A stretch of 64,000 nt of DNA, from positions 36,570,783 through 36,634,782 of the forward strand of contig NC_059301.1 in assembly GCF_017591435.1 (NCBI RefSeq). The letters run 5' to 3'. This stretch comes from Portunus trituberculatus (taxonomy: Eukaryota; Arthropoda; Malacostraca; Decapoda; Portunidae). The notes under the pieces were generated by a model. That model searched no databases. It saw only the letters and a list, made by a program, of their open reading frames with translations, and was not told the origin of the DNA. Below are positions 1 to 10,839 of this stretch, piece by piece (within the stretch, counting starts at the first letter, position 1; each line of letters opens with the position of its first letter). Made by a program: the position numbers and the translations under genes.

Positions 1-250
1 CGTTTACCCGAGGATACCGGGATCGCAAGTGTATATCATCGGTCGGATGGTACGCCAGCTGACCCCCACACGCCGCAGGAAAAAAGTGTGTTAAAAAGAT
101 GATGATTGGGAGAAAAAAGTATAGAAAAAGATGGGCGGAAATGAGGCCCGCTGACGCCGCCAGAACGAGAGGTGAATCGATCCCCCGTTTACCCGAGGAT
201 ACTGGGATCGCAAGGGTATATCACCTGTCAGATGGCAGCGACAACTGACC
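1..250. repeat. Two-copy tandem repeat, period about 185 bp
   Basis: The opening bases, which contain gaggatac, recur with few mismatches from 186. The match covers about 50 bases before diverging. This may be a repeated 3' UTR segment downstream of the minus-strand LINE that ends near 360, but that link is inference. Confidence 0.6.
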
Positions 251-371
251 CCTACGCACCAAGCAAGAGAAAAAGAGGTGGAAGGAGAATGGAAAGGTTA
301 GTGGTAAGTGGTGAGTGGCAGGAATCTGCTATCTGTAGATTGGATCAGGAGGTTCTGGTGGAGGAATAAGT

Positions 372-590
372 AAGTTTCTACGTGGCTGGTGGCGATTAGC
401 TAAAGGAATGTTGGTAAAAAAGTGCGTTGTTGGGTGTCGGTCAGGGAAGGTGGTGAGTTGTTTGTTGAGCTTATTGTAATGTGTGATGTTTATGGAGGGA
501 ATGTCAGACTCCTCTTGGAGAGAAAGAGAGGTCCTGAAGTCGAATAGAGCACGAAGTGCTCTATTCTGTATCCTCTGTAATTTTAAGAGG
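372..590 (-). pseudogene. LINE A C-terminal (thumb) region
   Basis: Reverse-complement translation gives KLQRIQNRALRALFDF followed by about 55 open codons. LQ(R/K)(I/V)QNRALR is the conserved start of the post-RT region in Jockey/CR1-type LINEs, and the matching block in LINE B reads LQKVQNKALRF. It uses a frame with no long ATG-initiated ORF, so it is easily missed. Confidence 0.7.
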
Positions 591-863
591 TTTGAGGGAG
601 CGGAGAGAGTAAGGGCAAATGGACAGTATGTCAGAAGAGGGAGGATGAAAGATTTTTAGAGGTGAAGTTTTGTTTTTATGCTACTGTCGCAAAATCTTTC
701 GATGTTGCTCAGGGCCCGCGCAGCTATGGCTTCTTTCTCTCTTATATGGATAATGAATCTAAGGTGTTTATCGATGGTGAGGCCAAGAACTTCGCTTGAA
801 AAACTGACAGGGATTGGGACTTGGTTTTGGAGTTCTTGGGATAGAAAAATTTGGCGAGGTTGA

Positions 864-1931
864 CTATTCTTTGTTGAAATAGGTGACCTTAGATTTTTCT
901 GGATGAGAAACTATTCGCCATTTGAGTTCCCATAAGCTTGTTTCACTTAGCTCGTTTTGAATTTTGTCTGTAAGTATGTCTAGCGATCTGGCGCGTGCTA
1001 ATTGAGTTACATCATCAGCGTACTGTATTGTTAATGAACCATGGTGTGTTGGAGAGGGGAGATCGAAGGTATACATGTTGAAAAGGGTTGGAGAGAGGAC
1101 TGAGCCTTGTGAGACTCCTGCTTGTTGGGTAAAGAAATCTGAATATATCTTGTCGTGGCGGATTTTGGTCTTTCTTTCTTCAAGAAAGCTGCACAAGAAA
1201 CGTTGTGTTTGGGGGGGGGGGTAGGTTAAAGTTGTTGCAGATATTGTATTTTAAGCCGGTGTGCCAAACTGTGTCAAACGCTTTTTCATATCTCTCGTCA
1301 CTAGTGCAGTTTTAAAGAAGTGTGAATTCAATTTTAGGTATGATATAATGGTGTTTAGAGCATCTTCGGTTGAGGAACTGCTCCTGAAGCCGAATTGCTG
1401 AGGTGAGAAGAGGTCATTGCTTTCAAGAAAAGTTCTCAGACGCTGATTGATGATGCGTTCAAACGTTTTGCCTAAAATTTCTAACAAGCTTATGGGACGA
1501 TAATTTTCGGGAAAGTGGGTGTTTTTTTCCGGCCTTCGGAATAAGTGTTATGTTAGAAGTTTTGAAAGCTTTTGGAAAATATCCGGAGGAGAGGGAGGCG
1601 TTAAAAATTTTTGTCAGACTGAAGATTATTGCTGGGGGAAGATTCCTTGCCATTGGCCAGGTTATTTCTGAGGGCTGTGTCTGAGCAACTGGGAGACATC
1701 CTCCTCCTCAATGGGTGTTGTGAAAGAGTCTCGTGGATTGAGACGTGTTAATTGTATTGTGTTATGTGGCGAGGTGTTATTTGGGTTGTCTTGCACTGTT
1801 TCTGTTACGTGGTTTATGTGGGCAACATTGGACCTGTGTGGGGGAAGAGGGTGGGGTTGAAATGTGTTTTGCCAGTGTATTTGGAAAGTGTTAGCCACTT
1901 GGACAGGATCAGTGATGCGATCACCGTTCAC
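864..1931 (-). pseudogene. LINE A reverse transcriptase fragments
   Basis: Three frames carry successive RT blocks. They are an ITLIPKAGKK block near 1550, PQQFGFRSSSSTEDAL near 1380, then GVSQGSVLSPTLFN near 1110 followed by the catalytic QYADD box at 1011-1022. The YADD residues are intact although frameshifts separate the blocks. The most upstream part (1662-1931) is the linker between endonuclease and RT. This is a dead copy of a LINE polymerase. Confidence 0.85.
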
Positions 1932-2286
1932 CAGGAGGTAGTTGAATTTGTCCCGCGGACATCCCCCTCAGCCTGTGCACCATGCGCCAGAACTGGATGG
2001 CATTGCCGCGGCGGGTTCCGTCTAGACGTGAAACCATCTGCCTCCAGTGAGCATCGTGATCATCACGAAGACTGTCGTTTATATGTCTGCGTAGGATGTG
2101 AAGTTCTCTGTATATTGGTGTGTGGTTGTGTATGTTTCTTTGGAATCGTGTTCTGTAACAGATAAGAAGTCTTTGTGTTTTTATAGAAGGTCGGAAGTCA
2201 ATGTGGATTTTGTGTTGTTACTTGGATATGTGTCTTACAGCTGAGGTCTGTATGTCATTTTGTAAACTTTCTATGGCCCTGTCTAT

Positions 2287-3039
2287 TTATATGTAAAGTT
2301 GATCGTCGAGCTGTCGTGGTTCGTGTATATCAGTGAGTGTTGCTTTGAAGTCCTCCCAGTTTGTGGAGCGATAGTCTGGAATGGGAGGGGATGGAATGGA
2401 TATAGGGTTTGTGGTTATTTTTAAAGTGAGGGGGACGTGATCCGAGCCGCAGAGGGACCCTTGTGAGATGTGGTGGTGGAAGTGCAGGGATTGCCGGTTT
2501 GATAGGATAAGGCCTACCGTTCCCATTGTTGTTAAAGCAGGTAGGAAAGTCAGGTCCAAGAAAACGTGATCGTTTTAGTCGTGTCAGCTGGAGGAGTTCA
2601 TGTCCATGTTGGTTGCTGGTTGTGTGTCTAAAGGCTGTGTGTCCGGCATTGAGGTCTGCCAGAATATAAACAGGGATGTTTGTGTTGTTAAAAAGATTGT
2701 TTAGGATGGTGAGGGGAAGCCCAGTGACAGGTCGGCAGTATGTGGTGGCAACCAAAAACTGTCCATGTTGTGTGTTGATTTTGGCTGCCAGAAAGTGAGC
2801 GGAAGGCCATTCAGATATGTGTGTGTGTGCTGTAAGGTAATTTTGACCATGACAGCTACGCCGTCATGGCAAGTGTCTATCGTGTAGCGAGTGTCATATC
2901 CATATATTTTTATGTGATTGCGTGGTATACCTGTGTGGTTGAGGAGAACAATGTCCGGATCGATGAAGCGTATGACCACTGAAACATGGTGTCTATTATT
3001 CCAGTAGCCGCGACAGTTTAGTTGCATTATTGTTATCAT
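2287..3039 (-). pseudogene. LINE A AP-endonuclease domain
   Basis: The start shows MITIMQLNCRGYW, the usual first strand of LINE endonucleases with the conserved Asn. Later come YILADLNAGHTAFRH, matching the GD(L/F)N motif, and GSDHVPLTLKI, matching the catalytic SDH motif. These occur in two overlapping frames, so at least one frameshift separates them. The domain would nick target DNA for target-primed reverse transcription. No intact endonuclease can be made from this copy. Confidence 0.8.
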
Positions 3040-3459
3040 AGTTAACTATTGGTTTTCTTTACTTTTGTTGTGGTTCTCGTAGGTCGAGATGAATTGGGTA
3101 GTGTAAGAGGGAGGTGTCGTGTGTTAGATGTGTTTGTGGTTGTGTTTTTTTGGTTGGTATGGTGTTGGTGGTTGGGTGTGATGAAGGAGAGCTTGGAGAT
3201 TGTGGTTCTCTGGCAGCTGTGTCCTCAGTAATTACCAAGTACCCAGGTGAAAGGGGGCTGCTATCCTCAGCTGAGGATGGTGTTTTTTTGGGGTGGGTTG
3301 TAAGAGTTTGTGTCTGCTGCAGCTGTGTTTGCGATTGTTGTTGTGATGTTGTTTGTTGTTCATTATGTTTTTCTTTGTAGTGTTGTTTGTTGTCTGCGAG
3401 GGCAGAGACGGCCGGCTTAAATCAAGGCCGCCAGGAGAACTAGGCCAGTCCACATCCCT

Positions 3460-4015
3460 GTGACGTCACGTCGCGACGATTTATCTTGCTCGCCGGCCGC
3501 CGCTTGCAGCTGGCTATGGTGTTTACCAGTGACCTACAACACGCCTCTCAACATTCCCCTAATGTTTATAGCTTACTAACCTGTTGTTTTCTCACTTTTA
3601 AGCTTACAAAATGTAATGTGTTATGTTATAATGAAGATATTTAATACTGCATTATAATCCGACTCAAATATGAAGGCCGCTGAGGGAACGGGGGCGGGGG
3701 AGACCTAACGGGGATTCCCCGGCTGCGGCGTCACCAAGCATCGTAGCAAATGTTTCGATCTCATTATTAACTTACATCTTAATGAACCGTCATAGAAGTG
3801 TATTCCTTTAAATTTCTAATAAGGATGTATAGAGAGCTTTGAATATTGTTTTAGTGTAATGAAGACAATGATTTTGTATAGATACCACAAAATGTAGCAC
3901 CACTGCTCTCCAGCGTTGCTACTTTTCAAGGCTGGACATGGGTGAGGTCAACCTCCCTGACCGCTGATAATCCCCAGGTCAAATCGAGTCACTCCTCCCC
4001 TCCCTGTCGCTCAGG
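3460..4015. other. Non-coding stretch
   Basis: AT-rich DNA with a short GC-rich block near 3680-3730. I see no ORF, RNA gene or element terminus I can support. Confidence 0.5.
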
Positions 4016-4165
4016 ATGGAAGGTGAATATCTCGTCCGGGCTACTCGCCATCGTAACCTTCATAGTCAAGAGAAATTAATTATTTACAGCGTCAACAAGT
4101 TCTGCTTAGAGGATTCTTTTATTATCAATGTGGAGGACAATTCTGACGAAGAACTGTCTGATTAA
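4016..4165 (+). pseudogene. Short orphan ORF, possible transposase N-terminus fragment
   Basis: A 49-codon ORF begins with ATG at 4016 and ends with TAA. It contains TRHRNLHSQEKLIIYSVNKF and an acidic end, NSDEELSD. The basic, helix-forming LHSQEK...VNKF segment is reminiscent of helix-turn-helix N-termini in arthropod IS630/Tc1-type or related transposases. That is a weak recollection, not a match I could test. It could also be a chance ORF or a host exon. Confidence 0.25.
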
Positions 4166-4300
4166 ATAGCTGAGAGAGGATTATGCCTACAGGGTAAAAC
4201 CTCTATAAAAATAACGCACCTTAACTCTTACCTACTGGGTGGTGTGGAAAAAGAGTAAAATAAAACAACAAAAAAGATGCATGTCTAATTGTCTATTTTA

Positions 4301-4317
4301 GAGAGAGAGAGAGAGAG

Positions 4318-4366
<49 letters not shown>

Positions 4367-4420
4367 CGCGTCACAGGAGAACCAATACGTAAACTGTTGA
4401 AAGACTCGCGCAAGCAGAAT

Positions 4421-4471
<51 letters not shown>

Positions 4472-4724
4472 ATGAGAGAACTATATAGTAATAAGAAACA
4501 GGAGGAAGTAGTAACAAGCCAGAGAGAGAGAGAAAAAAAAAAGAGAGAGAGAGAGAGCGGGAGAGATGGGCGTTTCTCCACACTTCAGTGTTAATTCTTT
4601 AATTGGGGCTGCGACGTTTGGCGACGCCGCAGCCAGGGAATCCTCGATAGGTCTCTCCCCCTCAACGGCCTTCATATTTGGGTCGGACTATAGTGTACTT
4701 ACATCTTCATTTCCTTTTCTCTAT

Positions 4725-4781
<57 letters not shown>
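4301..4781. repeat. Dinucleotide microsatellite cluster (GA)n, (GT)n, (CA)n
   Basis: Five arrays lie within 480 bp: GA at 4301-4320, GT at 4321-4365, CA at 4424-4467, GA-rich at about 4522-4557, and CA at 4729-4781. The GT and CA arrays are mutually complementary and could form a hairpin. Repetitive ORFs here are translation of the repeats and not genes. Confidence 0.95.
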
Positions 4782-4782
<1 letters not shown>

Positions 4783-4937
4783 TATTGTAGAACAAAACGC
4801 TCAAGGATAGGTTATCAAATATTAAACGAAAAGTTCTTTAGAAACACATAGTACATTTTATTAATAACTATTCGATCCATCACAAGTCAATTGTTTTGTA
4901 TAGAGAAAACTCTAGTAATAAGCAGTAATATAATATT

Positions 4938-5026
4938 GATAATAACAACAATAATAATAATAATAACAATAATAATAATAATAATAAAATAATAATAATA
5001 ATATTGATAATAATAAAAATAATAAG
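4938..5026. repeat. (AAT)n microsatellite
   Basis: An imperfect ATA/AAT trinucleotide array interrupted by AAC and GAT units. Flanking DNA from 4782 to about 5300 is AT-rich with nothing else recognised. Confidence 0.9.
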
Positions 5027-5309
5027 GTAACTAGTAACCTAATCCTAATAATCTTCTAGCAAGGTCACATTGCCTGACTAAAGACAAACTTAGTGTATGA
5101 TTTTCATTTCAAAGCTTGGATTATCACAGAATGCTTGGATAGGTAATTGCACTAAATTAAGGTACATGTGTAGGATTGATTCAATTATTGAAGTTCAAGA
5201 TCACCTAAATCCTTCACTTTTTTTTCCAACACTTGGATAGTCTTACCTAAGGCTCTGTGGTACATCAAAGCTCCTCAAGACACACCTTCTACCAACTATT
5301 AAACATTCA

Positions 5310-5705
5310 CTTGAATTAGTTAATGCAGAAAAAAGCTATCAGGATTACTGCATCTGCAAATTACAGGGATCATACTGCACCACTATTCCTCTCACTACAA
5401 TTACTGCCTCTCCATAAAATATATATTCACTGTCGGTAAGCTAATGTATAGATACAGCAACAAGTGTTTGCCCCCAATATTCAATGATATGTTTCTCAGG
5501 AATCATCAGGTTCACTCCCATATAACAAGACCGTCATAAAATTCATGTACCATTATGTAGGACAGCCATGATGCAGAAAACATTTAGATATAAAGGTGCA
5601 ATAATATGGAATAATATTACAAGACATGTACCACATAACTGGAGCATTAATTGCTACATTCAAACACAAACTTAAACAGTTTGTGTTAAATAATGATCTT
5701 AGTAA
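5310..5705 (+). pseudogene. C-terminal fragment of a CR1/L2-like LINE polymerase
   Basis: The plus strand reads LMQKKAIRITASANYRDHTA, then LLPLHKIYI, FRYKGAIIWNNI and a final FKHKLKQFVLNND, in different frames. The order LQKKAIR, NYRDHTAPLF, LLPLHKI, G..IWN, F...LK.F.L is typical of the region after the RT domain in CR1/L2/Rex1-like LINEs. Frameshifts and stops break it, so no long ORF marks it. The RT catalytic part is absent. DNA from 5706 to 5960 is AT-rich and unassigned. Confidence 0.6.
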
Positions 5706-6401
5706 CACATAGCACTATTACTGCAATAATGAGTATTAATAGCTAGAAATATTTATGTATTATTTTTTTCTCTATATATTTCTCCCTTCTCTCACTCTCT
5801 ATCTCTTCTTAAATACTCTGTATATATCTCATTAGTATTAATATTCACAAATCTCTACCTATTTTAAGCATCTTATACATGCATTTAATTACAGTTAATG
5901 TATTATTTTTAAAGATTTAAGTTAGTAGCTTTTACTCATAATGTAGTCAGTATAAACAAACGTAAATCTTTAGAACAGGACCTCCTCTCTAATCTGTGCA
6001 ATAATAACACAAAATGATGAGTAGTTAATCGAGAACACGTACCTTGTGGTCTTGTTTGGGGGTCACACACGGTTATGTCACATTGCGTCACTGAAATTAG
6101 AGACGTCACTCGGAGTCAAGTCCAAATAGTAAACATTGTTATTGTCTATTGTATATATCTGGGGTTTGTGGGTAACAGGAAGTGACTGTCTGTTGTTCAT
6201 ATCCTGGGTTTGTGGGTAACTGCTGAATAGGATTCTTATTGTGTCTATAGTTCTTTTGTCCAATGACGTGCCACCACCTCTTAACACCACAAGCTGCACC
6301 AATGGGAATTTCCTATATGTATTCGTAGGCGGGGCACAGCTGGGCAGACAGGTGCACAGAGATCTGGGTGCGCAGTTGAGCCATGGCCACCAGTGACATT
6401 A

Positions 6402-7315
6402 GAAGCGTTTTCAGTAGCGGCGCGGCTGGGGGCAAACGGAGTCAAACGGAGGCAAGTTTTCGCAAACGCGAGCAAACGCATTTCCAAAACGTTTGCTCTC
6501 GTTTGGCAAACGCTTTTTAGCCAATCAGCGTGGAGCAACCCCCATCAACCTCATGGAATGAGATCAAGGAGGAGTTACATTTCGAATAAAACTGAATAGT
6601 TAGATGTATGTTAGGCCATAGAAGTGGGTACTGTAGATGTAGATTTACGTTTACATATTGTGCGGCATACTGGAGAGAACCGATATAAAAAATACGGCGT
6701 GAAATAAATTAAGGAGCTGGTGGTAGCTGGTGACATGTCGCATCTATCCGTCCTTCTTGTGGTTGTTGTCCGATTCCATACTTCTAGTCGTGACTTCGAT
6801 ACAATAATGGAGTTACTTTTCTATTATTAGGTGAAAAAATGATAATATTTTTTCAAATCCTTATATCATAAAGTAATGAATGATGGTAAAAATAGATTAT
6901 TTGCTAATTATTGACGTAATTCAATTATATAGGTGTCAGAAAACCGCAGCCATACATCTACAATGGAACACCTTCAAAACAAGCCCGCGAAGATCAAACC
7001 ACTTCCAGGACTGAAGACCTCTTGTTTTTGATGAGTATTGCGCTGCTCGGGGCTCGGCATATACAAATGATGAAACACTGGTGACCTATAATACTCCCCA
7101 TCAAGGAATATATCTCCAAACTCTTCCACTATGCTGCTGTGTTTACGTCTTGACCACAGTGCTGGAACAGGGGACTGATGTGTACGAAAACTTCTCCCAG
7201 GGATTGAGATCACAGTGACACGGTCGTCTGGCACCACCGACGGTGTCCTCAGCACTGTCCTGTTCAGCGTTAAGTCAAACATGTTTGGCCTTGCGGTGAC
7301 GCTACTGAAAACGCC
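6402..7315. mobile_element. Harbinger-like DNA transposon with TTA target duplication
   Basis: The element is flanked by TTA at 6399-6401 and TTA at 7316-7318. The ends are imperfect inverted repeats sharing GCGTTTTCAGTAGCG. Comparison with the unsplit right arm of the surrounding inverted repeat shows where the empty site was. A 3-bp TWA duplication is the hallmark of PIF/Harbinger elements. At 914 bp it lacks room for both Harbinger proteins, so it is non-autonomous. Confidence 0.75.
6974..7282 (-). CDS. Unrecognised 102-codon ORF inside the Harbinger-like element
   Basis: The ORF begins MFDLTLNRTVLRTPSVV and contains SRRKHSSIVEEFGDIFLDG. I do not recognise it as a Harbinger transposase or Myb-like protein. 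It may be captured host sequence or chance. Composition is balanced and not repeat-like. Confidence 0.25.
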   Translation of the reverse strand: MFDLTLNRTVLRTPSVVPDDRVTVISIPGRSFRTHQSPVPALWSRRKHSSIVEEFGDIFLDGEYYRSPVFHHLYMPSPEQRNTHQKQEVFSPGSGLIFAGLF

Positions 7316-7407
7316 TTAGATGTAAAGGTTGCGAATTTGATTACCGGGAAATCATCGCTCCTGCGATGCAAGTCAGTGTACAATCGAAAAGAGGACCAGC
7401 CAAGACC

Positions 7408-7605
7408 TTCATCCTTTCGTTAAGGTATTGTGAGGAGGGGTATTGGTAGAGGTAGGGCATATTGTGTGAAGCTATAAGAGAACCGGTGTGGGGGGAGCCT
7501 GTTAGGTTAGGTTACGTTGGGTTAGGTTTTTGTCCTTAGATTTTTTGGGATCGCCATATCTCACCTCTTTTGGCTCCCCCCCCAACCCCCGATTCCCCAC
7601 GGCCT
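7408..7605. other. Loop of the inverted repeat, with TTAGG-like block
   Basis: This spacer contains GTTAGGTTAGGTTACGTT near 7501. A following 60-bp segment recurs almost exactly at about 8290-8350, which makes it a direct repeat of the DNA beyond the right arm. Confidence 0.7.
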
Positions 7606-8130
7606 GGCTGGTCCTCTTTTCGATTGTACACTGACTTGCATCGCAGGAGCGATGATTTCCCAGTAATCAAATTCGCAACCTTTACAACTAATGTCACTGG
7701 TGGTCATGGCTCAACTGCGCACATAGATCTCTGTGCACCTGTCTGCCCAGTTGTGCCCCGCCTACGAATACATATAGCAAATTCCCATTGGCGCAGCTTG
7801 TGGTGTTAAGAGGTGGTGGCACGTCATTGGACAAAAGAACTATAGACACAATAAGAATCCTATTCAGCAGTTACCCACAAACCCAGGATGTGAACAACAG
7901 ACAGTCACTTCCTGTTACCCACAAACCCCAGATATATACAATAGACAATAACAATGTTTACTATTTGGACTTGACTCCGAGTGACGTCTCTAATTTCAGT
8001 GACGCAATGTGACATAACCGTGTGTGACCCCCCAAACAAGACCACAAGGTACGTGTTCTCCATTAACTAATCATCATTTTGTGTTATTATTGCACAGATT
8101 AGAGAGGAGGTCCTGTTCTAAAGATTTACG

Positions 8131-8580
8131 GGTTATGTTTATGTTAGGGTTAGGTTAGTGTTGGAGGGAGGGGTCTGGGGGGGAGCGGCTAGGTTAGGTT
8201 ACGTTAGGTTAGGTTTATGTTAGGGTTAGGTTAGTGTTGTAGGGGGGGTCCGGGGGGAACAGCCCCCCGGTTAGGTTAGGTTACGTTAGGTTAGGTTTTT
8301 GTCCTTAGATTTTTTGGGATCGCCATATCTCACCTCTTTTGGCTCCTCCCCCCCAAACCTTCGATTTTCCACGTGCCCCCAAGCTTGTGGGGGGGAAGGG
8401 GGGTAATAAAAAAAAAATATGTAAGGAGTTACTGTTCTATAGATTTACCGTCTAACCACTAATTTTCTGATTTTTGTATTGTATTTCATTTTCTTTATCT
8501 TAGATTAGGATAGGTTAGGTTAGGTTAATATAGGTTAGGTTAGGTTAACTAATTTTCTAACCTAACCTATCTTAAACCTG
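8131..8580. repeat. Interstitial TTAGG-type repeats and 76-bp tandem duplication
   Basis: A unit starting GTTTATGTTAGGGTTAGG at 8137 repeats from 8213. Clusters of GGTTA occur throughout. At 8515-8575 the array runs forward (GGTTA) and then reverses (TAACC), forming a potential hairpin. TTAGG is the ancestral arthropod telomere repeat. These short degenerate arrays are interstitial and not a telomere. Confidence 0.8.
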
Positions 8581-8732
8581 GAGACAAGACTGTCCTGTCT
8601 ACGCTGCTGAGAGTAAGTGGTTTAAGGTTGCGGCGTTGGAAGCTGAAGTAAGGACCTCTGGGTGCCCTGCCTTGCCCAGTGGTTGCAGGTGTGGGTGGCC
8701 CAGCTGTGCTGTGTGGGCGGCGGTTCGTAACA
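8580..8732 (+). repeat. Gypsy1 5' LTR, 3' end only
   Basis: The segment ends in CGTAACA directly before a primer-binding-like site, as expected for an LTR terminus ending in CA. Its left side is truncated against the TTAGG-type repeats. The left boundary is approximate. Confidence 0.55.
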
Positions 8733-8734
8733 AG

Positions 8735-8755
8735 TGGTGTCAGGAGTTTTGGGAT
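8735..8755 (+). promoter_or_regulatory. Gypsy1 primer binding site
   Basis: TGGTGTCAGGAGT begins two bases after the LTR end. It resembles the 3' end complement of a tRNA-Leu type primer seen in many Gypsy elements, and Gypsy2 has a related CAGGAGTGGGAT at the same place. The tRNA identity is inferred. Confidence 0.5.
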
Positions 8756-8794
8756 AAAGTTTCGCTAAGCAAGGTTGCTGGGTACGTGTGAACA

Positions 8795-10097
8795 ATGGCA
8801 GACTCAGACGTGAGAGGTAGCGAGATGACGGAAGGCAGTGAGCCAGGTGAGAAAAGTCTGAGAGACTTGGTCGTTGGATTGGTACAAGTAATGAGTGAAA
8901 TGAAAAAAGATATGAGTAAAATGGACAAAACGGGACAAGCAACAAATGTGCAGATGGACAAAATGGCAAGTGACATAAATTTGCGAATGGACAATATGGC
9001 ACAAGAAACAAGTGTGCGGATGGATGAAATAAAACAGGAAACAAGTGAAAATAAGCAAGAAACAAGTGCGGTAGGAATGCGAATGGACCTGATGAGAGAG
9101 GAGATGCTAATTGCCGTCGGGGAGGCAAAACAGTTCACTGTGGAATGCAGCAAGAGGCTGCGCCAGGACCTGACGGAAGAGTTCAGGGAGAAACTGATAG
9201 CAGTGAGACCGCAGCGCGGGGGACGCACTGAAGTCGTCGAGACCAAGGCGGAGGAAGTGTGGGAGGAGGTGACGAGGCTGCGGCGCTCCCTGGTGAAGCA
9301 GTCTCTTGACACGTGGGGACAGTCTGAGTGTCCTGAGCAAGCAAGACAAGGCCGTCCCTACACATCTTCGGAACCTGGTGATGTCGGTTGTTGTGGCGGC
9401 AGGACACAGTTGACACACCTATGGTACACACCTGTACCCGAAGATGACGCTATCACCCTGCCACAATCTCCACCACCACAGTCTGTCGCTGGCTCCGCCC
9501 AGTATGCAGGAGGAACATCTGTCCAGCGTAAACCAGCTGAGTTTGGCGGGCAGGTGGCCTGGGAGGCATACCAGGCACAGTTTTAGCTGCTCGCTCAAGG
9601 ACAGGGATAGGGTGACCAGGAAAAAAGCACTGCAGCTCGTAGCCAGTCTGCGCCGGCCAGCACTGGAGATGCTGGCACACATGATGGCGAGCCAAAGATC
9701 AACATACACCACGGTAGCTGAGGCGTTAAGGAGACGCTTTGGAAGTGTGTTCCAAGCCGAGGTGCACAGGGAGCAGCTGAAGGGCAGAACACGTCAGCAG
9801 GGTGAGTCTCTTCCACAGCTAGCTCAGGCGGTGGAGTCGCTGGTGCGTCATGTGTACCCAGTGGTTCCAGAAGAGATGGTGACGGTATTGTCTCGGGATG
9901 CTTTCGTAGACGCACTGGAGGATCAGCAGGTGCAAATCTATGTGAAGCAGGCGCACCCAGCAGATGTACAGCAGGCGCTGGCAAGGGCCATGGAATTTGA
10001 GGCCTTCCTGTACACTACCACCACCGCTGTGACGCCTCACCACCGCTTTGCCGCTCAGAAGTCGCCACGCCGCCACCTACCAGTTCGTCGTACATAA
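8795..10097 (+). pseudogene. Gypsy1 Gag (coiled-coil plus capsid), frameshifted
   Basis: The first frame (8795-9586) starts MADSDVRGSEMTEG and has heptad-like repeats of the form MDKM and MRMD, suggesting a coiled coil. The same protein continues in another frame from about 9500. That part holds KKALQLVASLRRPALEMLAH, RRRFGSVFQAEVHRE and VKQAHPADVQQALARA, a Gypsy capsid pattern. At least one frameshift near 9500-9590 splits Gag. It would package the element RNA. Confidence 0.75.
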
Positions 10098-10112
10098 GTC
10101 CAGCAGGGGAGG

Positions 10113-10330
10113 ATGAGGCGTACCAGCTCAGGTGAGTTAAGTGGCTTCTACTGGAAGTGTGGCAAACGTGGTCATCGGCGCAGTGACTGCTGCAGTGAGC
10201 GGAGGACACGCTCGCTGGAGGATGTGAGAGCACGTTCTCCCACCAAGGCTTGCTGCAAGAACTTTGGACGGTGGGGGCATCGCCGTGATGTCTGCTCGCA
10301 GCTGAAGGACGTCATGATGGTGGGGGGAGA
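10113..10330 (+). pseudogene. Gypsy1 nucleocapsid zinc knuckles, both damaged
   Basis: Two CCHC-like knuckles are recognisable. The first reads FYWKCGKRGHRRSDC, where Tyr replaces the first Cys. The second reads CCKNFGRWGHRRDVC, where Phe replaces the second Cys. Each has therefore lost one zinc ligand. These knuckles bind element RNA in functional copies. Confidence 0.7.
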
Positions 10331-10439
10331 CGAAAGCAGGCTGGGAGTTCGGGCTACTGTCCAGCCAAGTCGTCCCCGGGTCTGTCTGTGTAAAGTGCTG
10401 CAACAACGCTACTGCGCTGGCGGTCCGAGTGTCCGGCGC

Positions 10440-10743
10440 AGTGGACGGCCGCTCGTGTCCCCTGGTGGTGGATACTGGAGCGGCGAGGGCCTTCGTCAGG
10501 GAAGAAGTAGTGGCAAGTCAAGATTTCCCTCTATCAGACCGGTAGCTGTGTGGCGTGACTGGCCACTGTATGACGCTACGAGGCCCCATGATGTCTACGA
10601 TCACGGTGGGTGTCGTGGAAGAGAAGCTATCAGTATTCGTGGCCAACATGGAGGAACCCTGCCTGCTGGGGCTAGATTTCCTGGTTCAGAGTGAAGCATG
10701 TATGGACCTCGGAAGGATGCGGATGCAGGTACGAAGACAATGA
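10440..10743 (+). pseudogene. Gypsy1 aspartic protease
   Basis: The active-site motif LVVDTGAARAFV lies near 10460 in one frame, and the later part ends CLLGLDFLVQSEACMDLG in another frame (10555-10743). A frameshift separates them. In Gypsy2 the same region reads MVVDTGVKKTFV and CPLGLDYL. The family is a retropepsin that processes Gag-Pol. Confidence 0.75.
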
Positions 10744-10839
10744 ATACCGTTGATCCTTGAGGATGCTGTTGGACAGGTGGAGAGGCCCGTGACGAGTTCA
10801 GATGTTGAGGACGAGAAGCTGGAGCTGCAGTGCTGAGCC

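Larger units (their letters stand above)
360..3450 (-). mobile_element. LINE A, decayed Jockey-like non-LTR retrotransposon
   Basis: Read on the minus strand, the order is a possible ORF1 tail (3450-3050), an AP-endonuclease domain (3039-2287), a reverse transcriptase (1931-864) and a C-terminal region (about 590-372). This is the standard order of an APE-type LINE. The reading frame breaks many times, once beside an 11-G run near 1210. It resembles LINE B (14096-17290) in layout and motifs, so the two are probably related families. Clade placement as Jockey-like is by motif resemblance only. Confidence 0.8.
5961..8130. repeat. Long inverted repeat (about 525-bp arms) with interrupted left arm
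   Basis: Positions 5961-6400 are the reverse complement of 7691-8130 with few mismatches. The left arm resumes at about 7319-7407 and matches 7606-7690 in reverse complement. The join corresponds to continuous sequence in the right arm, so one ancestral arm was split by the element at 6402-7315. The residual loop is 7408-7605. Both arms contain a 74-codon open frame, mirrored. The architecture resembles a foldback or long-TIR DNA transposon. I could not identify a target duplication at the outer ends. Confidence 0.85.

Noticed and set aside
4289..4790. Cys-Val and Thr-His repeat ORFs
   Set aside because: Translation of (GT)n and (CA)n microsatellites.
6078..6302. Paired 74-codon genes in the inverted-repeat arms
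   Set aside because: Same sequence mirrored by the inverted repeat, with no recognised domain. Openness in both arms follows from their near identity.
8131..8580. Chromosome end (telomere)
   Set aside because: TTAGG blocks are short, degenerate, reverse direction and are followed by 55 kb of other DNA.
8622..9418. Minus-strand ORFs opposite Gypsy1 gag
   Set aside because: They lie antisense to Gag, which has recognisable capsid motifs, and are low-complexity Ser/His/Phe-rich shadows.
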